64,000 nt of DNA from Clostridium ihumii AP5 (GTDB taxonomy: Bacteria; Bacillota; Clostridia; Clostridiales; Clostridiaceae): positions 62,001-126,000 of the forward strand of contig NZ_CCAT010000045.1 of the NCBI RefSeq assembly GCF_000612845.1. Direction: 5' to 3'. Below are positions 58,334-64,000 of this stretch, piece after piece. The notes under the pieces are model-generated. The model searched no databases. It was not told the DNA's origin and saw only the letters and a program-made list of their open reading frames with translations. The position numbers were made by a program, and so were the translations under genes. Each line of letters opens with the position of its first letter. Positions within the stretch are counted from its first letter, which is position 1.

Positions 58334-59127
58334 TTCTTACTTATTTTATGTATTGTAAAAAATCCTGAAATTAATAGTACTATAGATATAATTTCCCTAC
58401 CTATCTCTGTAAAACCAGGAAATATTTCAACTACTGAACCTAATATAAATCCTAAAATTAACATATATGTTTGACTTGGATATTTTTTAAGTAATTTTTC
58501 TATTCCTCTTGCTGTAAGAAGTGTTCCTACTACTACACCTAATCCAATTGGTAGTATAATACTAAAATTCATTTTTGCAACTGCTTCCATAGTAGTATTA
58601 TAAAGGCCTAATATTAAAAGAACAAAAGATCCACTTATTCCTGGTAATATAAGGGCTATGGCAACTACAATTCCACCTACAAATAACCATATGAAATTAA
58701 TTACTGTTATTTGATTGATTATTGAAGATTTATCTTCATAATTTCCACTCATAATTAAAACTATAATTATTCCTAGGATTAAATATAGTATATTACTTTT
58801 TCCCTTATTATCTTCCACTGCTTTTTTATATATTATTGGAACTCCACCTAAAATAATTCCTGTAAATAAATATCCCATTTCAATATTATACTTATCTATT
58901 ATAGTTGTTATTATATTACTAAATAAAAATATTCCAACTATTGCACCTAGCCCTACCTGTAATAAGATTTTATACTGATTTTTAAAATCTTTTAAAATAT
59001 TATTAATAGCATGTATTAAATCATCATAAATTCCAAGTATTATAGCTATAGTTCCACCACTAACACCTGGTACTATTTGAGAGATACTTATAGCAACTCC
59101 CTTAAAAAAATTAGAAATAAATCTCAT
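58327..59127 (-). CDS. DUF368/PopT-family undecaprenyl-phosphate transporter
   Basis: 266 residues, about eight membrane helices with the twin family motifs SQIVPGVSGGTIAIILG (N-terminal half) and ALILPGISGSFVLLILG (C-terminal half), an internal repeat. DUF368 proteins are reported to return undecaprenyl phosphate across the membrane for wall synthesis. The TAG stop (58327-58329) lies in the terminal CCTATA of a dispersed repeat, so the repeat insertion probably set or trimmed the C terminus. Confidence 0.88.
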   Translation of the reverse strand: MRFISNFFKGVAISISQIVPGVSGGTIAIILGIYDDLIHAINNILKDFKNQYKILLQVGLGAIVGIFLFSNIITTIIDKYNIEMGYLFTGIILGGVPIIYKKAVEDNKGKSNILYLILGIIIVLIMSGNYEDKSSIINQITVINFIWLFVGGIVVAIALILPGISGSFVLLILGLYNTTMEAVAKMNFSIILPIGLGVVVGTLLTARGIEKLLKKYPSQTYMLILGFILGSVVEIFPGFTEIGREIISIVLLISGFFTIHKISKNI

Positions 59128-59391
59128 ATTTCACCTCTATATTCACTTTAAAATTTATTCATATTAATTAATATAACCTCAAATTATTAATATAAATATA
59201 CTAATATTTATATTTAACAAAAACTTAACCTTATATTGTTTTTTACTAGTAAATTTTTTTTAAATTTAGATTACATATTAATAATTTTGTAAACTTTTAT
59301 TTTTTTTTATAATATTGGAAGATTTTATATTAAATTTTTGTTATTTATGTCGATAATATATTTAGATTTTTATTACATCTAAGGGGGATAT

Positions 59392-60003
59392 ATGCATAAG
59401 TATTGTTTAGTAAAAATCGAAGACATTGATACATGCAATATTACATCTGGTATACTTGAAAATTTTTATAACAAAACTTTGGTAATTTCTACTGAAAATT
59501 GCCATAGTCTATCATTAAACACTCAATATTTCATACATATTATTTCTGAAGAAAGCGGAATATCAACATATGAAGCTACTCTTAATGAAATTTCTGATAA
59601 TAAATTGTTTTTTAATAGTACTATATTTTTGTTTTCGAAGGAAAGAAGAGATTCTAATAGGGTTTTGGTAAATATTTCTCTGAAAGTTTTCGAAGTATAT
59701 GTTGGTAATAATGTTTTTGCTTTAAGTAAACCAATTTTAATGACTGCTAAAAACTTAAGTATAAATGGTGTATTATTACAATGTTCTTTAGATTTACCAA
59801 GCACCTCTATATTTATTTTAAAATTTCCTATTAATAATAAATCCATAAATCTTACTGCAAACTGTAAAAGAAAGTTTTTTAAACAAAGTATGTATTATTA
59901 TGGATGTCAATTCAAACTAGAAAGTGAATTTGATGAAATGTTATTAGGAAAATTTATATTAAAAAATAAATTGATTCAATCAAAATATAAAAATTTATTA
60001 TAA
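59392..60003 (+). CDS. PilZ-domain protein (c-di-GMP receptor)
   Basis: 203 residues: an N-terminal YcgR-like beta domain (about 1-80) and a PilZ domain with RxxxR at Arg86-Arg90 (RRDSNR) and NxSxxG at Asn121-Gly126 (NLSING), both required for c-di-GMP binding. AAGGGGG precedes ATG. No cyclase, phosphodiesterase or target gene is adjacent. Such proteins tie c-di-GMP to motility or surface polymer synthesis. Confidence 0.85.
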   Translation: MHKYCLVKIEDIDTCNITSGILENFYNKTLVISTENCHSLSLNTQYFIHIISEESGISTYEATLNEISDNKLFFNSTIFLFSKERRDSNRVLVNISLKVFEVYVGNNVFALSKPILMTAKNLSINGVLLQCSLDLPSTSIFILKFPINNKSINLTANCKRKFFKQSMYYYGCQFKLESEFDEMLLGKFILKNKLIQSKYKNLL

Positions 60004-60085
60004 ATATAGATAAATACATTTCAACTTATCAATTTTTTAAAAGTCTTATAAATGTATACGTTTTATGAGATTTTTGAATAAATAG

Positions 60086-60130
60086 AAATAGCCTAGAAAA
60101 CTTTTTATATTTAAGTTTTCTAGGCTATTT
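60086..60130. terminator. terminator between PilZ and transaldolase genes
   Basis: A perfect 17-bp stem (60086-60102 with 60114-60130), T-rich on both sides; serves both converging genes. Confidence 0.85.
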
Positions 60131-60155
60131 TTATTATATTAATTAATAATAAAAT

Positions 60156-60803
60156 TTATTTATTATTAACACCTTCCCAATCCTTTAAGAATTTTTCTAT
60201 TCCTGAATCAGTTAATGGGTGTTTAGTCATTTGTTTTAATACATTAAGTGGAACTGTTGCTATATGAGCTCCTACTCTTGCTGCTTTTGTAACGTGCATT
60301 GGATTTCTTATACTTGCTGCAATTATTTCTGTTTCAATTCCATGCATATCAAATATATCTACTATTTCTTCTATTAAATTTAGTCCTTCCATTCCAATAT
60401 CATCTAATCTACCTAAGAAAGGGCTTACATATGTAGCTCCTGCTCTTGCTGCAAGTAATGCTTGTGCCGCTGAAAATATTAATGTAACATTTGTTTTTAT
60501 TCCTTTTTCAGTTAATATTTTAGTAGCTTTTAATCCTTCTTGACACATAGGAATTTTTATAACTATGTTTTTATGTATTTTCACTAACTCTAAAGCTTCT
60601 TTAACCATTTCATCAGAATTTAAGCTTATTACTTCTGCACTTATAGGTCCATCTACTATTGATGTAATTTCCTTTATAACTTCTTTAAAATCTCTTCCTG
60701 ATTTAGCTATTAAAGATGGGTTTGTTGTAACTCCACAAATTATTCCCATATCATTAGCTTCTTTTATTTCTTCTGTTATAGCTGTATCTATAAATAATTT
60801 CAT
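60156..60803 (-). CDS. transaldolase/fructose-6-phosphate aldolase family enzyme
   Basis: 215 residues, the short single-domain (TalC/Fsa-type) form. Schiff-base Lys83 lies in [21 protein letters not shown] and [15 protein letters not shown] are family signatures, ending [16 protein letters not shown]. It moves or cleaves a three-carbon dihydroxyacetone unit in pentose/hexose metabolism. Length alone cannot separate transaldolase from aldolase. AAAGGTGTG before ATG. Confidence 0.88.
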   Translation of the reverse strand: MKLFIDTAITEEIKEANDMGIICGVTTNPSLIAKSGRDFKEVIKEITSIVDGPISAEVISLNSDEMVKEALELVKIHKNIVIKIPMCQEGLKATKILTEKGIKTNVTLIFSAAQALLAARAGATYVSPFLGRLDDIGMEGLNLIEEIVDIFDMHGIETEIIAASIRNPMHVTKAARVGAHIATVPLNVLKQMTKHPLTDSGIEKFLKDWEGVNNK

Positions 60804-60940
60804 ATATATTTCACACCTTTCAATAAATTTACTTTGTAATTATATCATATTATCTTAATCTAGTATATCCTTACAAAGTTTCATTTAAACTCATATCTAT
60901 AAAGTTATAATCTTATTTTTTATTTGAATATAATAAAAAT

Positions 60941-60971
60941 AAAAGTGGATTCAATAAAGGAATCCACTTTT
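60941..60971 (-). terminator. alcohol dehydrogenase terminator
   Basis: A 12-bp stem AAAAGTGGATTC/GAATCCACTTTT 11 bases after the stop. Confidence 0.82.
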
Positions 60972-60981
60972 TAATATTTTA

Positions 60982-62178
60982 TTATAAAGATTCTCTATAT
61001 ATTGCTTCTACAACTTCTTTTGTAGCCTTAACTGGTGCTAGTGATAATAATAAATCAAGGCTTGGTGTTGTAAATGCTAATTCAACTAATTTAGGTACAT
61101 CCTTTTCTGTAAATCCTAAATCTTTTAATGTTTCTTTTATTCCAACTGATACAAGCCATTCTTTAACTTTTAATGCTGCTTCTTCAGCTTCATTTTCTTT
61201 TCCTTCTAATTGTACAATTGGTCTAAGTATTTCTGCTAATACTTCACTACATGCTGGATATATATGTCTTATTACTGCTGGTAATAAAACTGCAAGTCCT
61301 AATCCATGTGTAATATCTGGTTTTACAGCACTTAATGGATGTTCTAATGCATGAGTATAGTGAAGCATTCCATTATCAAAGCATACACCACCTATCATAG
61401 ATGCATATGTCAAGAAATAACGAGCTTCTATATTGTTAGGTTCTTCTAATGCCACTGGTAAATACTGATGTACAAGTCTTATAGTTTCTTTTGCTAACAT
61501 TACACAATATGGACTTGTAACTAATGAAGTTGCTGCTTCTACAACATGGTTAACAGCATCTACAGAAGTATAGCAAGTCTGTCCTTTTCCAAGTCCAACC
61601 ATTAAATTTGGATCATCTATTGCATACATTGGGTAACATACTTCATAAGCTATAGCTGGCTTATATTCCTTTTCAAGTAAACTTACAACAGCAAATCTAT
61701 CAACTTCTGTACCTGTTCCATGAGTTGTGTTAATTGCAATTATAGGTAATGCTTTATCTGGTGTAAATTTATATTCATATAAATCTGCTGTTGTATTTTC
61801 TTTATAACAGCACATAATAGCTACAGATTTTGCTGAATCGATTGGACTTCCCCCACCAATTCCTATTATAGCTTCTGCACCAAATTCTACAGCTAAGTCT
61901 CTTGCTTCATCACAATCATGTGAATTAGGGTTTGGTGTAATTTTATTATAAAGTAAATACTCAATTCCATTTTCTTCTAAAGCTTTTGATACAACGTCCC
62001 AAGCTCCTGTTTTTATATATGCTGCTTTTCCTGTAAGAATTGCAACTTTTTTAATTCCTTTGTTCACTAAATCTTTAGCTATATCATTAAATTTTTGTAT
62101 TGCTCCTGCCCCTAAATATAAATGTGTTTTTGTAATAATTTCTCTCACTTCATTAACTGGCATAGTTTTTTCCCACAT
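60982..62178 (-). CDS. iron-containing alcohol dehydrogenase
   Basis: 398 residues, group III ADH. The NAD(P) site is GIGGGSPIDSAKS and TTHGTGTEVDRFAVV follows. The metal-binding part is SVDAVNHVVEA with HYTHALEHPLSA and ITHGLGLAVLLP, supplying Asp and three His ligands. It reduces aldehydes to alcohols (or the reverse) in fermentation; substrate preference is not predictable. GGAGGAG before ATG. Monocistronic. Confidence 0.9.
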   Translation of the reverse strand: MWEKTMPVNEVREIITKTHLYLGAGAIQKFNDIAKDLVNKGIKKVAILTGKAAYIKTGAWDVVSKALEENGIEYLLYNKITPNPNSHDCDEARDLAVEFGAEAIIGIGGGSPIDSAKSVAIMCCYKENTTADLYEYKFTPDKALPIIAINTTHGTGTEVDRFAVVSLLEKEYKPAIAYEVCYPMYAIDDPNLMVGLGKGQTCYTSVDAVNHVVEAATSLVTSPYCVMLAKETIRLVHQYLPVALEEPNNIEARYFLTYASMIGGVCFDNGMLHYTHALEHPLSAVKPDITHGLGLAVLLPAVIRHIYPACSEVLAEILRPIVQLEGKENEAEEAALKVKEWLVSVGIKETLKDLGFTEKDVPKLVELAFTTPSLDLLLSLAPVKATKEVVEAIYRESL

Positions 62179-62179
62179 A

Positions 62180-62512
62180 ATATAACTCCTCCAATATATA
62201 TAAATTTGATTTTATTTTAAGAATATTTGAAATTTATTATATTAATATACTAATATAAACTTAGAGCATATTCAATAGATTTCGTTAAAAAAATATCAAT
62301 TTTCTATTGTATTTTTTTCTTTATTTTAAAAATTTTAAAATAATTTAATAAAATACATTGTTTTCTACAAGATACTTGTTTTTTTTTAAATTCTTTGTAT
62401 TTTTTTTAACAAGTTTTGATAATATTATTCTTACTTTTGTTTTCTATTTTTTTAATTGGTTATACTTTATGATATATTAGATATATATTTGTTTTAAAGG
62501 AGTATATTAATA
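62180..62512. other. gene-free AT-rich intergenic region
   Basis: Divergent promoter region of the alcohol dehydrogenase and helicase genes. Long T and A runs; no ORF, repeat copy or RNA signature seen. Confidence 0.5.
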
Positions 62513-62513
62513 T

Positions 62514-64000
62514 ATGTTTTCTGTAGATTTTGAAAAATTACTTGCAAATTGTTTTTATTATAAATATTCAGATGGATGTTCTTTATTTAGAAAAGATAAG
62601 GTAGCTATAACAAATATAGATGTAAATGATATTAATTGTTTCTTTGCTTCTGGAATAGTTAAAGATTCAAATAATTCATTGTATAAAACTAGTATTACTG
62701 TTAGTCATGATGGTTCAGTTTTAAATATGCATTGTAGTTGTGATGATTATGACACAAATGAACCTTGTACTCACATTTATGCATTGGCACTAAAATACAA
62801 TTATGAAATTTCAAATCAACCTGAAATAGTAAATAAACTAAACTATTTAACTTTAATTTCTAATATAAATGAAAATATTTCTTCAGTTGATGTTGAGAAA
62901 AAAGAATTAGATTTAGAAATTCATTTAAATATAAATAATGAATTAAAAAATGATTGTATTTGTTCTTTAAGCTTTAAGGTAGGTGAAAATAAAAAATATG
63001 TAATTAAATCTATTAAAAACTTTTTAAACTGTTTAGACTCAAATTTACCACTACAGTTTGGAAAAGGCTTTACCTTTAATCCTCAAATTCATAAATTTTC
63101 TAAAATAGATAAAGAAGTTTTTTCTTTACTTAGTTCTATACTAGAAATTCAAAATATTAATTCAAACACTTATTATAATAATAAAAATCTGATAAGTGGT
63201 AAGGATATTATATTGCCAAATTCTATTGGAAAGAGATTTTTTAACATATTGAAAGAAAAGTCGTTTTTTCTAAAATACAATAGTTTTGACTTTGGAGCTA
63301 AAACCATTATATGTGAAGACCTACCTATTTCCTTTGACATTTCTAAGGGAAATAGTGAAATCACAGTAAATTTGAAAGATAAAAATATATTTCCTATTTT
63401 CAATGGTGAATACTATTTATATGGTTCTACCCTATATTACCCTAATGAAAATCAAAGAAAATTTTTAAAAGCTTTCTGCAATTGTGACAAAGTAATTATT
63501 CCTGAAAATGAAATAAATAGATTATCAAAAATTATACTTCCAACAATAAAGGCAATTTCTAATAAAATTAATATAACAGATAATCTTAAAGAAATTATAA
63601 TAGATGATCCTCTAATTATTAATTTATACCTTGATAAAATTGATGACTCAATTGAATTAAAAATTGAATTTTGTTATGGTGATATAAAGTTTAATCCATT
63701 AAATGAATCAATTGATTCTAAAGGACTTATAATAAGAGACATAGAAAAAGAAACCTCTATACTTTCATTTATTGAAACTTTTGGTTTTGATAAAAAAGAA
63801 TCCTCTTATTATATGGAAGATGAAAGTTCTATTATTAATTTTATATCTAAAGGCATTGATGACCTTAAAAATCAATGTATCATATACTACTCTGAAAATT
63901 TTAAAACATTAAAAATACATAAAAATTCGAGAATTAATTCTTCTATAAAATTAACTGATAATAATTTGTTAGATTTTTCTTTTTCAATAGATAATATTAG
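62514..64000 (+). CDS. N-terminal part of a SWIM/SNF2-type helicase (cut by window edge)
   Basis: An open frame from ATG 62514 (AAAGGAG about 11 bases upstream) to the window end, about 495 residues. A SWIM zinc finger lies near residues 74-90 (CSC, then CTH: HCSCDDYDTNEPCTH). It is followed by the bacterial SNF2-associated region (FGKGFTFNPQIHKFS). The ATPase domain expected downstream is beyond the window. Full-length relatives are about 1,000-1,100 residues and remodel protein-DNA complexes; their role in clostridia is not established. Confidence 0.8.
   Translation, partial: MFSVDFEKLLANCFYYKYSDGCSLFRKDKVAITNIDVNDINCFFASGIVKDSNNSLYKTSITVSHDGSVLNMHCSCDDYDTNEPCTHIYALALKYNYEISNQPEIVNKLNYLTLISNINENISSVDVEKKELDLEIHLNINNELKNDCICSLSFKVGENKKYVIKSIKNFLNCLDSNLPLQFGKGFTFNPQIHKFSKIDKEVFSLLSSILEIQNINSNTYYNNKNLISGKDIILPNSIGKRFFNILKEKSFFLKYNSFDFGAKTIICEDLPISFDISKGNSEITVNLKDKNIFPIFNGEYYLYGSTLYYPNENQRKFLKAFCNCDKVIIPENEINRLSKIILPTIKAISNKINITDNLKEIIIDDPLIINLYLDKIDDSIELKIEFCYGDIKFNPLNESIDSKGLIIRDIEKETSILSFIETFGFDKKESSYYMEDESSIINFISKGIDDLKNQCIIYYSENFKTLKIHKNSRINSSIKLTDNNLLDFSFSIDNI

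Noticed and set aside
1..64000. tRNA and rRNA genes
   Set aside because: Read for GC-rich cloverleaf arms, CCA ends and rRNA core sequences; none seen.

Overview
The window looks like a piece of a Clostridium sensu stricto (cluster I) chromosome. The DNA is very AT-rich, start sites carry strong AGGAGG-type ribosome binding sites, and genes end in long A/T-flanked hairpin terminators. The gene set is that of an anaerobic, proteolytic clostridium: a secreted M9 collagenase, a glycyl-radical decarboxylase, a flavin reductase-rubredoxin fusion, T-box control and two VanR/VanS-like two-component systems. No rRNA, tRNA, CRISPR array, complete transposase or prophage is visible. The species is inferred only to the level of a C. 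perfringens-like clostridium.

Layout. 1-4.5 kb: the end of an unknown gene, a two-component system, and a lone phage-type endolysin with an internal translation start. 5-10.6 kb: an M29 aminopeptidase, then two tandem copies of a two-gene module (HxxxDG acyltransferase plus zinc-ribbon membrane protein). 11-14.8 kb: a Lys/Asn-rich lipoprotein, an HTH-TPR regulator with a TPR partner, and a 40-residue membrane peptide. 14.9-21.9 kb: a GlpA-like oxidoreductase pair, a Crp/Fnr regulator and hpdBCA, the p-cresol-forming 4-hydroxyphenylacetate decarboxylase operon. 22.5-31.9 kb: a GalT-like protein, a GNAT enzyme, collagenase, cold-shock protein, flavin reductase-rubredoxin, a radical SAM protein and small regulators. 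32-38.2 kb: pyruvate carboxylase, threonine aldolase and a CobW-type GTPase. 38.7-45 kb: a MacAB-type exporter with a lipoprotein and its own two-component system. 45.5-50 kb: unknown proteins, DUF2971, DUF134 and a HAD phosphatase. 50-55.3 kb: a soluble chemoreceptor fused to a peptide-binding domain, a PAP2 phosphatase and a transmembrane chemoreceptor. 55.5-57.6 kb: a T-box leader and a divergent glutaminyl-tRNA synthetase. 57.7-64 kb: a small ORF, a DUF368/PopT lipid carrier transporter, a PilZ protein, a transaldolase-family enzyme, an iron alcohol dehydrogenase and the start of a SWIM/SNF2 helicase.

The most unusual feature at whole-window scale is a family of about a dozen 100-370 bp intergenic repeats. 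They share MITE-like ends (TATAGGNTTCCAAGTT), contain short hairpins and carry a 7-bp-periodic block whose sequence differs from copy to copy. Two different cores occur between the same ends, and several copies sit directly against start or stop codons. The strongest functional leads are the hpd operon with a 17-bp palindrome upstream and a Crp/Fnr gene next door, the duplicated acyltransferase/zinc-ribbon module, the cytoplasmic chemoreceptor with a fused solute-binding domain, and the glutaminyl-tRNA synthetase with altered HIGH and MSK signatures under a T-box.
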